This document shows positions 42,960-55,494 of a stretch of DNA of 64,000 nucleotides, in pieces. Below the pieces are notes generated by a model. The model saw nothing but the letters and a program-made list of their open reading frames with translations, made no database searches and was not told the DNA's origin. The stretch spans positions 101,667,366 through 101,731,365 of the forward strand of contig OZ021721.1 in the NCBI GenBank assembly GCA_963978545.1, given 5' to 3'. How positions within the stretch are numbered: the first letter of the stretch is position 1; every line of letters starts with the position of its first letter. Origin of the DNA: Linyphia triangularis (lineage: Eukaryota > Arthropoda > Arachnida > Araneae > Linyphiidae). A program made the translations under genes and the position numbers.

Positions 42960-44690
42960 TCTTTTTTTGTTATTATAAAGAACTTTAAATGTTGAAATCT
43001 ATTGAAGCTTCATAAAAGCATTAGCATGTTTTATACTTGTAATTTGAAGGATCGCAAAGAATATTAAGCGTATCGATATGTCACTGGAAGGTTTCAGTTG
43101 GAAATGTCATTTGGAGTATATAGATATGGTGATTAAAAAAACAGTAGCTTTCACATTTCACATCACACCATACATGTATTGTATTTGAATAGAAGAAAAT
43201 AAAGCTAAAATCTCGGTTTAATAACACAGGTCTGCAAAAAGATACTTTCTTTCCTTGGTGCCACTGAATCCAAAAATGATCTCAATTTCTCTCCATCATG
43301 TAGAGATTTTTCGCAAAATAAAGGATGTTTGCATGAAAAAAGCATAACGCTAATAATAAATAAAAAAAAAAAAAAACATATTTAATATTCAGCTAAATAA
43401 TATTTCTTATAATTCTTTATGCCTATGAAACCTTTTCTTCTTTTCTTTAGTTTTCTTCGCTTTACATTTTTTGTGTTCCCGCTTAAGCATCCAACAACAG
43501 TAAGCTAGCATTTTGACTTACCATATTCCTTAGTAGCGTCTCTCGAAATGGGATTACGGGTGTCACTAGGTTTTTATTTTTTAGTCTTGACCCCAGCGTC
43601 TTTCGAAAGGCTTAATTATCTTACACCAAATCCTTGAACTACCTTGAGTTCAATAACTTGGTGTTACAAACGAGTTTTTTAAGAAAATCTGATGTGATGG
43701 AATTTTTTTAGTATTTTCCCCGGTTTTAGCGAGTAGAAATCTATAAGAAACAGCAAAAGAATCCTAGGTAGTTTTTTGGTTGAAGACCTGTGTAATTGCA
43801 AGTCTATTCTAGTTTACAAAATTCATAGGGTATTTGACAAAAATTCTTATAAAAAGTAATTGCTTTTGTAAAATAAATACATTTGTCAGGCCTTTCCACA
43901 TACTTACTTGTCAGATAAACCTTTATGGTATCCGACTGGTTTCTGAAACTTTAAAAAAAAAAAAAAAAATACCAATAAAATTTCTTTGAGTAATATTTTT
44001 GGTAAGATCATATTATAAAACTATGTAAATAATACAATTTTAGTGTTTAAATTTTTTTTTATTTAAATTAATGGGAAATTTGAAGCAAAATTGCCTGAAA
44101 ATAATATGTTACGCCAACAGCTCTGAAGACAAATCTAATAAAGATATTTACAAGAAAATTATAGTAGAGTACACATATGTAAGGTAGCTATGATATGAGC
44201 TAAACAAATTTCTAAAAAAGTATAATTATATTGAGATATACTTTAATAAGTTCTGAACTTGGAATTTTTCATAAGCTAACTATTCAAATGTAAACAAAAC
44301 CTCTACACATATACTAAACTAACACATAGAACCCAAATTAATAGCTTATTGCATAAATAATACTATGTCAAACCTTCATTAAAAATTTATAAGGATAACT
44401 TTTGAACTTAATGACATATTACTGTTAACGTGGACATTGCAGTAGAAAATTTAAATTCCTGGAAAAACGAATTTAAAGTTAACATTTGTTTGTAAATAAA
44501 TAATACTTTTATGTATGTGAACTAAACTATTTCATTATCATTGGTAATGCCTTCATTATCTTCATCTTTCACAGATTTGTGCTTTCTGGCAGCCCTTCTT
44601 TTTCTGGATAGTTTTGTGGAGGGCAAAGAGTGTCGGTTCGTACAGTAATTCAGTAGCAAACAAAACTTTCAAAACTTCAAACTTATTAGT
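42960..44690. other. A+T-rich DNA, no gene seen
   Basis: A pair of related GCGTCT(C/T)TCGAAA motifs at 43537 and 43597 hints at an old repeat. Nothing else is recognised. Confidence 0.45.
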
Positions 44691-44693
44691 TCG

Positions 44694-45343
44694 AGAGGCG
44701 ACTGCAATTTTTGGACCCCATCGAACATCATTCTGAATTTTTTATAGAAATTGGAGAAAAATGAGTAGATTAGGAATCCACTGGTCTGCCATGGCAAAAA
44801 TAGCCGAAACTGATCAATAATCGACTTGGAATGAGTTGAACTAAAATCTGATTGCCAAATATGTCATAGCTTGCCAAAAATAGAACAAACTTATTCGTCT
44901 GACAACCCACTTCATTTTGATTTTCAATAAGAAAAAGGGCAAATGATTTCTGATCTTTGGCTCGGAAAACTTATATCTTTTAAAAGTAAGCCAAATTGGC
45001 GACATCAGTTACGTCATAAGTGAAGTAATATGTTTTGCCAACTTGGCTCCCTTTTAATAGATGTAAGTAGACCGTCGCCAGAAATCTGAATCGTCTGCAA
45101 CCTTCTTAATTGAAAATTAAAGAGTGAGGGTTACCAAATAAAAAAAAAAGCTCATTATTTGGCAAGTTATGGCGCATTTGGCAATTGGATTTAGTTCAAC
45201 TTATTAAAAGTCGATTTTTGACCAGTTTCGGCCATTTTTGCCACGGCAGACCAGTGAATTCGTAATCTACTCACTTTTCTCTAATTTCTATAAAAAATTC
45301 AGAATGATGTTCGATGGGATCCAAAAATTGCAGTCTCCTTTCA
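44694..45343. mobile_element. Large foldback element, arms of about 310 bp
   Basis: The left arm (44694-45004) and right arm (about 45035-45343) are inverted repeats. Matching blocks include GACTGCAATTTTTGGA, CCACTGGTCTGCC and GCCAAATTGGC, each with its inverse. The loop is about 30 bp. The open frame at 45238-45420 lies in the right arm and is not a gene. TSD was not identified. Confidence 0.85.
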
Positions 45344-46235
45344 GTCTATATGATTTAGACGGCAGATACTGCTCTACAAATACACACCTAAAAGATACTC
45401 CATCCTATTCCAATACTTAAATCTCCATTTTAGCCAGCGCCCTGTCAAATAACTATTTGGTTCAGATGGCACCCGCCATCTGGTTCCCTGAATTTTAATA
45501 ACTTAGAAATGGGCGTGCAAATATTGCACTTACTTAACTATTTATTGACGAAGAGGTTTGACGTCCCCTCTTCGAATATGTGACTTAACGAAGTAACTTT
45601 GTGTTATGAATGCACAACTAGAATTCTTAGCTTGGCAAACAAGTGGACAGTGATTAAGATTCTGGAAGATGATTAAAAAAGTCGTTGAAATGTACTTATA
45701 CGTTTTGAATTGCTAGGCACGTGTGAGATTTAACAGAATGAATCTTCATTTGCTTGAAAGGATATTTAAATTCTATACCTTGCCTCGTTTATTGCTCAAA
45801 GAATTCTAAAACTTCAATTAGTGTGGGTTGAAAAGAATTGGGTCGTAAGAATGTATTTAATTGAAAGATACCAACTAGTCTATTAAAGGTTTTTATTCAT
45901 GCATATTTTCTCTTATTGCATAAAGAGAGTATTGAAGCTTAATTTTATGAAGGAAACAGTTATTAAGACTGTATTTAGAGAAATTTATTTATATAAAATA
46001 ATTATATCAATGCTAATCTCTTTTTTTTTCTTTCTACAGTATTAAGATCAAAGTTAAAAGTCGTCTCCTATTTTACTGTGCATTTCTAATTGGCATCTCT
46101 CTGTGTTTCAACTGACTTCAATAAAGACGGAGGTTATCAAGTTGACTCTTTTGTGGGTTTCATCATGTATGTTTGCTAGTAGCTAAGTAAAAATTGGCAG
46201 ATTCTATTTTTGTTCAAAAGAGTTTGTTCAAACTT

Positions 46236-46327
46236 GAGCCAAAACGAAAATGATTTTGTTCCTAGGTACTAAAAAATTTCTGAGCCAAAACGAAAATAAT
46301 TTTGTTCCTAGGTACTTTAAAATTTCT
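46236..46327. repeat. 46-bp tandem duplication
   Basis: GAGCCAAAACGAAAAT starts at 46236 and 46282. The two copies are nearly identical through TTCCTAGGTACT. Confidence 0.9.
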
Positions 46328-46813
46328 AACACTTAGTTGTTTTAGTATCATTGTTAGGCTTAGTTTTGATTCGCTAGACTTATTTGAATAAAGCTTTAAT
46401 TCTTCTCTATACATCTTTATGATATAGTTCTTGCTCATCTATACATTTAGAAAAGTTTACTTGAGCTCATTAATATGCTACAACGATGAGTTAAGCGGTT
46501 TTACCATGCCCTGATTGGCTGATTGGAACGACGTGTGGCCGAATAGTTAAAACTCTTATAGTAGCCGTGTTAAAAAAAATTAAATATTAATTACAATTGG
46601 TATTTAAAAGTGCTTATTTTCTTTTGGTTATCAACATATATTTAAATTTAGTATAAAACCTTGTGCGCAGATTATCAATATTGTTATAAAAGTTGTGATT
46701 TGTACGGAACTATATTTTTATGCGGAAGGATCCATCCTACAACGTATACTAAAGGTTCAAGTAATATTGTCTCGAGGTATTGTAAATATGTTATTCATAG
46801 GACGGCACATTTG

Positions 46814-46867
46814 GTTGGTTGAATTTTTCTGGCGCAAGGGCAACACAAGGGTTAAACTGCACCAGAT
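46814..46867 (-). mobile_element. 54-bp SINE-tail insertion with 10-bp TSD
   Basis: On the minus strand it runs from CTGGTGCAGTTTAACCC to AACCAAC and is related to the tail of the SINE at 1275-1451. GGCACATTTG flanks it directly on both sides (46804-46813 and 46868-46877), showing target-primed insertion of just this short piece. Confidence 0.85.
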
Positions 46868-46997
46868 GGCACATTTGACTAACGGAAGAAAAATAACTTC
46901 TCCTGAATGTATTTCTGTTCTAAAATTCAACAGAAATTGTGACCGGCAGTAAATGTTCAACTTGCACATCTTAAACTACAAAGGCTATATACAAATA

Positions 46998-48064
46998 TCT
47001 ATATATATAATTCTCTTGCGTAACGTCCAAATTCGGCTGTATTTCTGTGAGCAGAATGGCAATGACTTAAAACAAATCTTCTAAATGTACTTTATGCACA
47101 AATTCCCAAATTCAGCAATCCAGCCAATCACAATATATCTTTTGAAATTTGACTAATACATCTGGCAACAGCAACAACTTGGATTTGCTATATTTTTGGT
47201 TTTCCTTATTACAGTCTACAGATAAAATTATAGCCTATTTAAAACGTATTGATTTAATAGTTACGATGATGCAAGAATAAATAGATTCAAGATGTGTATA
47301 TTTCTTTTGGATTGGAATTTCGGATAAACCAGACTTTTCGGAAAAGTTATCTGCCTGAGCATGTTCCGGAGGACGCCGGGTTGCAAATCACCAACTTTCA
47401 AAAAGTCGCTAAGAGGCATTGTGCAGTAAATCTGAACCTATATTCATATCTAATCAGTGCAAATTCCGCTATTACAAATTGAAAACTATCAAAATAACGA
47501 ATAAAACCACTCGCTCAACTTCAAAATCTCATATGAAATAAATAAAAACTTTTGGCGAAATAGGGCTAATTTTCTCGCCAAATTTGATTTTCAAAAAATT
47601 CCTGTTTGTTGAATGCCGGATAATTGGCCTTTCACTGTTTTAATTTATTTTCTAAGTATCGCAAAAATGATTTCTTCGTTAAGAAATTTCGTTAAAAACT
47701 TTAATTATTTTAGCGCTTCATACGATAGCCCGTAATTTGTAATTGTTCAATGAAATACCGATCTTTTTTAAATATATGTACGATACTGTTCATTTTTGTT
47801 GTTTTCCAAGAACTTTCTACTAGGCTACCACACTGTCCCTGCTTAACGCGTCTTGATAGCCGTAGGATAATGACGTGGCAAGTATTCTGGCTTTTCATAA
47901 ATAACAAAACGTTTTCAATTTCATGGCATTATGCACTTGATATAGCTTTTTGCTAGGGCATATTTTAAATGCTTCATTTTGAGGCGAGCAAAGCGAGTCA
48001 AGGGGATTGCATAGCAATTCAGGGGGTTGGCGAGCGTCAGCGAGCAGGGGGCGGAGCCCCCTAG
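46998..48064 (+). mobile_element. Nonautonomous Helitron, 1067 bp
   Basis: The 5' end is TCTATATATATAATTCTC. The 3' end is a 7-bp-stem hairpin AGGGGGC-GGA-GCCCCCT (48046-48062) whose last bases overlap the terminal CTAG. It sits between host A (46997) and T (48065), as expected for Helitrons, and has no TSD. The last 100 bases are G+C-rich with GCGAG motifs. No Rep/helicase frame is present, so it was mobilised in trans. Small frames inside (for example 47294-47482) are unrecognised. Confidence 0.87.
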
Positions 48065-48069
48065 TCAAG

Positions 48070-51000
48070 TATAAATCTGTAGGTCTCGGCAAGGTTAGTA
48101 TGTTTACAAAATTTATTTAGGTTATTTTCAGATTTGAGTTTGCATCTTCTATACATTATTTTAATAAAAATAATGAATTCCAGTAATGTTTTTAATATTT
48201 AAATCATTTGATAAATAAATCTTTTAACAATGTATGAAATTGGTACTTACCCCAGTGGAGTTGAAAGAGGTTTATGCGATAATGCCAATACATAAAAAAC
48301 ATGCTCAAATTTCAGAAAAATCATTGAAATATTTTACCAATTCAAAATAAAATAAAATTAGAAATTACGGACCTCTGAGGAATGGGTGAAATTGTATATT
48401 TGTTTTCCCTGTAATAACTTTTTAAATTATATTTCTGATTCAAATATATAATTTTGCTTAATTATTTTGTATTTATTTTATTTTGAATGGGTATTAAACT
48501 ATCATCCTAATAAAACTGTTTAAAAAATATTTTATTTAAAATTTTATTTATGAATATAAAATTAATGTGTATTGCTGGAAAAACTGGGGTTCAAAGGACG
48601 TATATATACACATCCATGACCCTAAAAGGGTTAAACTATACACACGAGCAAACATTTCTGATAACATATGCTGATTAATGTAAATATAAATGCTAATACC
48701 CTCAGGTCAATGTCAGGGATAACTTTGCTGTGTTGTTAAAAGACAGAAATGACAAAATCAATAAGACAAAAGAGCAGCAGATCACCTGAAAGTCGGTTGG
48801 TAGTGTTCTAAACTGGAATTAAAACTAGTGATAAATAGTTCTAGAAAACAGCAAAGACAAAAGAAGATTAGTTTCCGAAAACAAAGCTAGATTATTTCTT
48901 AGCTTCCATGTTGGGCTTCTGCATCCTATTGTTTCTCCCCTCGAGGGCCATAATCGCAGTTTCAGCCTCAGTTAGCTATTTTTGCCTCATTACAATTAGA
49001 CGCTTCATTATTTTGCTGACAGAGAAGTACACATAAGTAATCGAAAAGGCAAGTTTCGTTGCTGAATCAATAGATAGGCATTTCATCAAGGAAGTCTAGA
49101 ATTTATTTCAATCAATCGTAGATCAAATGGCGCTTTCGGTTTTCAAAATATTATAAAGATTGGTGGACAGTTTATTTAAATTTGCACAGTGCCATTATGC
49201 GGGTTTATAAAGCTTAGGTACTAATTATTGCGTATAATATGTTGAATAAATTTCATCATGCGCGATATTCAAACAAGCATGTACTTTAATGAAATTGATT
49301 AAAGACTTAGATGTTTTATATGTCTGAGTTTTTTTTTCACAAAAGGAGTATTTTTGTAGACCACGTTTTTATTTCAGCACATAAAGAAAGTAGTCCTAAC
49401 CTGCCCAAATTGCATAGCGTCTTAGAATACACCAAAATTTCGTGTTATTTTAATAAGAAAATTTATTTTTAAGTGTCTCGTTTTCGTGCCACTACATTGA
49501 AAAATTTGTTTAAAACAATAATAAAATTTTCACTACAAGAAGCTGAATAATATTTTATAACAAATATTTCCATGCGTGTTAAACACAAATATCTGTAAGA
49601 ATAGAACATGGAACTATTTAAATTGACATAACAAGTAAACAAAACTATCAAAACAGAAGTAGTGTTTATATTAGTTTCTGATCATTCATATTTAAAAGAT
49701 CACTTTGCACTAGATAAATACGCTTTGGAATGTTTTTTTTTGTAAGGTAAGAATAATAGAAAAGTATAGATAACTATCAATTTAACTCAGTGAAAAAAAA
49801 ATGCCTCTTTAAAACTAGGTGCAAATTTGATTGATAGATTGTTATTGGAAGATCATCTTAAATAGTTAATTTTTCGTACTGAAAACTTTTAATTTACTGA
49901 TATACTGAAAGATACTGATATACATAAAATTTATTTTATATACTGGATGTGAAAATATAGAATCAGTATAATTCAGCATACCGAGGTACATTTTTGAACT
50001 TATCAGCTTTGTGAGTGTTAAAAGACAAGTAAACTCAAATGTAAAAAAAAAAAAAAAAAAAAAAAAAATTCCTAATGTAACCTATTTTGAAATAGTCTTA
50101 ATGTCACTACCACACATAATCCACACAGTCTTCACATAGATTCAAATAGATTTGAAAATATTTAATGCATTTATCAAAAATTTTCATCATAATCATAACG
50201 ATGTAATATTGTTAATAACTGTTCTGTACAGAACCCTCGGCCACCTAAATTCTCACTTGTGGCCATTTAATTCTCTGACTACACATTTTTAACTTGGGAA
50301 TCTTTATCACATTATCCTAAGTATTACAATATATTATCTATAAAGGTACTGTATAAAAATCAGTTTAATTGATTATCTTTTACTTCACTTCTAGTTAAAC
50401 TTTATTTGTGGTCCCATGTGCATGATTGCTTTGAGTATTTATGCTTTCTACCTCTATATTTATGAATTTGAGAACTTTTATTCATTTTTCATTTATGTCA
50501 TTTAAGATAAAAAATAAATATTGTACACACATTAAACATAAACGACAACTATCATATCATTCAATTTAAGTTCCTTTTTTATTTTAATGAATTCTTTTAG
50601 GTTTTGTATACACGTTTTGAAGATATTTCAATGCTGTAAATTTAGTTTTTTTCAATAGTTATAAACGTTAAGAATTTTTTTATTTAATATCGAAGCAATT
50701 CCTTTCATTATCATAAACTCTTATATAAACTACAGACTTATAAAGCATTTTTATGATATTTGACATTAATATAAAACTTGCAATGGACAATTTTATAAAC
50801 TTTTATATTTCTTTTAATTAATTTATTTTTCTTTTAATTGTCATTAAAAACAGACTTTTATAGGAATTTTTCTGCTTTGAGTCGTACAAATAATATCTTC
50901 GGATATACATTATTTGTACAGCTAATATTAATTCAAAATATTATTTTATGAACAGTTGTTCAAATATTTAAAGCGAATAATACATATTTAAAATAAATCT

Positions 51001-51285
51001 GTATGAATAAATATGTACCTTTGGCCATCTTTATAGTCATGATGTAAATTGAAGAAGATAGTAAATATGACTAAGCGACATTAGATGATTTTTTTTCAAG
51101 AGAACCTATTTCAAACCTGAGTTTAATTAGATAAGGCTTTGAAGTATGTGACAATTTTATGATCAATCATAATTGTTCTAGAAATAGTTCTAAAACATAC
51201 ATATAATTAAAAGAGAAAAATTATAATGTATTGCAACCAGTTAGTTTTCTTTAAAAATTAAAATCCTTTGATTATATTTTTTTTA
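48070..51285. other. A+T-rich DNA, no gene seen
   Basis: A less A+T-rich patch at 48900-49060 has a 23-codon minus-strand frame (LTEAETAIMALEGRNNRMQK and on), bounded by stops. It is too short to assign. An A26 run lies at 50043-50068. Confidence 0.45.
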
Positions 51286-51388
51286 TAAAATCATTTTAAT
51301 TCATATGTTTGTTTAATAAAATCCCTTTAACTCATATGTTTGTTTAATAAAATCCATTTAACTCATATGTTTGTTTAATAAAATCCTT
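51286..51388. repeat. 31-bp tandem repeat, three units
   Basis: TCATATGTTTGTTTAATAAA starts at 51301, 51332 and 51363. Confidence 0.93.
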
Positions 51389-51881
51389 CTAGAGTAGATT
51401 TTGAAAGTTTAACAGCTACAATACTCAGAAAGAACAAAATAGTTTTCAGCAATGATTATAACGGAAGTTAAGTAGTATTACATAAAATAATTTGGATTCA
51501 ATCTTTATTATTTTTAGGAAATATATTGTGTTAGAAAAACATTTATATATACATTGACAACATCTATTGTCACTACCTAACTTTTAATTTTTGATAAGCA
51601 GTACATATAATCTTTTCAATGATTATATGTACACCAGTGGGAACATATTAAACAGGTGTCCCAGAAAATTCGAAGCTGATGAAGTAAGGTGAAATAACTT
51701 ACTCAGTCTGAGTTTTAGTATCAGAAAAAATTAAAATACCATAAAATTTTATCAAATACCATAACATTAACATAAAAGTATGCCATTTCATTTGGGAGCT
51801 AAACAGCTCATTAAGTGTAGCTCTTATTTTAGGTAACAGGCTTTTCGTTGATGGGCTTTATTAAACTATAGTTATGTCTTA

Positions 51882-51937
51882 GGTTGGTTGGGGTTTTTAT
51901 GGAGCAAGGGCAGCACTAGGGCCATGCTGCGCCTAAT
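51882..51937 (-). mobile_element. 56-bp SINE-tail insertion with 10-12 bp TSD
   Basis: On the minus strand it starts GGCGCAGCATGGCCCTAGTG and ends CCCCAACCAACC. TTATGTCTTAGG flanks both sides (51872-51883 and 51938-51949); its last two bases overlap the element end. It is the same length class as 46814-46867 and begins at the same place in the SINE body. Confidence 0.87.
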
Positions 51938-51949
51938 TATGTCTTAGGA

Positions 51950-54402
51950 CTGTAGTTGTTTGACATTACGGTATATCAATACCTTTCAAATTATAATACA
52001 GCTAATAGCTTAATTATTTGAAACCGATAACAAAATATATTTCGGAAATATTATTTTTAAATGCTCAAATATTGTTATAAATTTTAATATTTGGCAAAGA
52101 TCTACTTTGAACTCTAATAAGTAATTAGCAAACCCTCTTATACATATCTATCGCACAGTAACCCTTTATTTCAGTATTAAGTACAAATTATCGAAAAAAG
52201 ATGCATAATAAATTTAAGAAGGGACATTGCGTCATTATTTTAATTTGTAAAACACTACAAAATACATAATTTTGCAATTATCAAAATATTAAATTGTTCT
52301 CATTATGCAATTATTATTTAAAATGTGGAATATAATTCTAATCTGGTTATAATGAAGTTAATTATATATGTTTGTAAATTAAGTATAACGTTGTAAAGAA
52401 CAAATATCAAACAAACAGCAATTGAATTAATTACTGCTAAATAGAAACATAGTTGAGGTGTTCATGCAGGTTAGAATAGACTGACTTTTCGAATAGTGTT
52501 ATGTCATCAATTGCATTTCCTCGATTTTAAACCCGATACCTTTGACTTTGAGCTTATTTGAAGAGGAATGTTTATAAATTTAATGAATTGGTCACAGAAT
52601 TAAAAGCAAAAATAATGAAGCGTGCTGCAACTATTTACTAACTCTTAGGTAACGCTTTTATATCAATAGTCAAAAATTAGCTTAACTGTTCAAATAAATG
52701 TGGTTTATTATATATTATGTTTCAGAATATTTTAGCCCGGTTAGTTCGTGCAGTGAGAATTTTCATTTACAAAGTGAAAACTGTATTTATAATATTGTTA
52801 TTTTTGTATTAACTATATTCCATTGAATAATTTAGAGAACTATATATTCAAAATTTATATTCTCAGTAAAACAAACATGGTACACTAAGTTGACAAGAGT
52901 TTATACTGCAACTCTGAATAATTATTTTCAAGGTTATATGGTAAATCCTATATCGCTAATATTAAAATGGCAAATTTCTATGTATATTGTCTAAGTAACT
53001 AAAGCACGCATTATTTTCTATTTTTCTGAATATTATGTAAAACTTCTTTGAAAATCTGAGGTAAACAATAAGACAGTATGTTGGATTGTTTATTATTATT
53101 TTAAATCTCAAAGAAATAACAAAAAATTATTTTAGATTATTTTAGAAGAAAAAAATAATCAAAATTTTCTAAAAATTTACATCAGATTTATCTATGATAT
53201 AAGACTAATATATGATAAAAGTTTCCTAGATAAATTAGTAGTCATTTTTGTAAAAAGGTCATTGAAGTTTAAAAAACAATGTTTTGTGAAAAATACATTT
53301 TTATGTGAAATTGAAGTATGGACAACCTAAGTTTAAATTATTTAAAATTAATTTTTCCCATGAACTGGAAAGAGAACATAAAAAAATTGCATGATAAAAT
53401 AAGCAGAATAGTTTAAATTTCAAATATATTAAAAAATCACGACATCAATAATTTTTAAATTTGTAGGCTACTCAATACCATTAATACTCTTTCAATTCCT
53501 CAAAAATATTTCTTAAAAACTGGCATTGATATTATTAAGTAAGTTAAAATTTTAATTGTTTCTCAAAGATTTTTCTTAGAGAAGTAATTAAAATTCTCAT
53601 TTCTCAATCCTTATAGATTTAATTAAACAATAAAACATTTTATATTCTCATTTACATACACAAAGTAAAATATAAAAGCACCTCCTATTCTTTTTGAAAT
53701 AGAGTTATGAAACACATATTTATATCTAATAAACTGTAGTTGAAACCCTGAAATAGAAAAAACTTACAAAAATGCTCTTTTATCTTCGAGTGAGCTCCTT
53801 TAATTAAAATAAAAACAAACTTGTATTCATTGAAATTGCTCTCAAGCACAATGCTCTTTCATAATAAACATAAAGAATGTTAAATTTAAAACGAATAACC
53901 ACGACACAGAGAAATAATTACGCTTAAATTAATTTTATAAAATTTATAAAAGTTAAAAGATAGCTTTGCGGGTTAATTTTTTTATCTTTAACAAATTCTG
54001 CCAACTTTTTTCTTCACATTAACAAACCTCGTGGTGACATGTAATCGATTCTTTACAAAATAATTTTTTAAGAAATAATACAGTGCCAAAAAAAATTATT
54101 TTACTCAAATAACTTTCAAACCAAATATTAGGCTGATTAAATGACTTAATGTTTGTTGGTCAAAGTCTCCAACTGAATTCTAACAATTTTATGAAAAATG
54201 CATTTTTGCGTTTGACAAAAGCAATTATGTTTTTACGATGTTAGTGTTTATTTGTTATTTGATTTTTAATAATTTCGTTACTGGTACAAATTGTGACACT
54301 TATAACCTGTGCATAAATTCTTCATTAATATAAACTGGGATTAACAAATTGATATTTATATTGTGAATAATACCACATACTAACTTATAATTTATTAAAT
54401 GA
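51950..54402. other. A+T-rich DNA, no gene seen
   Basis: No exon, RNA gene or classifiable repeat is visible. Confidence 0.55.
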
Positions 54403-54404
54403 TG

Positions 54405-54605
54405 CATAAACTCTTTTATTTTTTTTTTGCATAACCCTAACCTATTTCTACAACATATAAATCCCTTTTGAGTTGAAACTATGTTACATACATTCATTTC
54501 TATATTTAAATAAATTTCTTAGTACATTTCGATTCCAATTAAGAAATCTGAGCCCCCAGAGCTAAAAATTACTATACAAAAACATATTTGACTAAATAAT
54601 CGTAA
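54405..54605 (+). repeat. Tandem duplication, intact copy
   Basis: This is about 200 bp containing ACTATGTTACAT, CTATATTTAAATAAATTTC and ACAAAAACATATTTGA. The second copy starts near 54606 and is split by a hAT element. Confidence 0.85.
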
Positions 54606-55490
54606 AGCATTTATTTGTAAACATTACTCTAGCCCATTTCTATTACTATTAAATCCCTTTTGTTTTCAAACTATGTTACATGTATTCATTTGTATATTTA
54701 ATAGAGATCGGCGATACATCGATACGACGATATTTTTATTAATATTTTTTTTAAACTATCGATAATAAAAATATCGATACAAGTTACAGATATATCGATA
54801 TTTTCAAACATTTTTAGTTTTTTGATGATTGTTTTGTAATTCCATGTGTTTTTTCGATTTTCTTTATTCCCTTTTCAAAAATTTCAAAACTAAAGTTTGG
54901 ACTTGGCTGAGAGACAGCTAAAATGGCACCCTAACCAAAAAGAAAACGTAATGTAATGGAAAGGTAAGATCATTTATTAGTAGTCATTAACATAGCACCG
55001 TTTCTGTTGCCAGCGTGTGCCTGGAATGTGCATCTAATTTTGAATATTAAAAATATCTCTATCAACAAAATATGCAGAAAAACTACTTTTCAAAATTTCT
55101 TTTTTAAAAATAAATATGAATTTATGCATTGACATCCAAATGTATTTTATTTATTCTGATTAATAATATAATATATTTATTAAAACAATTTTTATAATTT
55201 ATTTATTAAAACAATTTTGGCATAAATTCATGAAAAGTAGAAATTTGACCCGAAAAATTCTGGCAAAATTAAAAATCAAAAGGAAAAAAAAAAAAAAATC
55301 ACGTATCGATGTATCGATATTTTATCGATATTTTTTTCTCTGTAACGATATAGTATCGATATTTATTTTGATCAATATTTCCGACTTATAATATTTAAAC
55401 AAATTTCTTTGTACATTGCTATTCCAATTAAAAATTTTGAACCCCCATAGATAAAGAAAACTACATAAAAACATATTTGAAAAATTAAAC
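54606..55490 (+). repeat. Tandem duplication, second copy split by a hAT insertion
   Basis: Host sequence runs 54606-54701 and resumes at 55399-55490. It aligns with 54405-54605 across the insertion, apart from the 8-bp TSD. Confidence 0.85.
54702..55390. mobile_element. Nonautonomous hAT element, 689 bp, 8-bp TSD
   Basis: The left end is TAGAGATCGGCGATACATCG. The right end, inverted, is TATAAGTCGGAAATATTG. Subterminal regions on both sides are packed with ATCGATA motifs. ATATTTAA flanks it (54694-54701 and 55391-55398). The uninterrupted paralogous site at 54405-54605 confirms the borders. The middle (about 54990-55165) resembles a block of composite repeats R1 and R2. There is no transposase frame. 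Confidence 0.92.
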
Positions 55491-55494
55491 TCTT

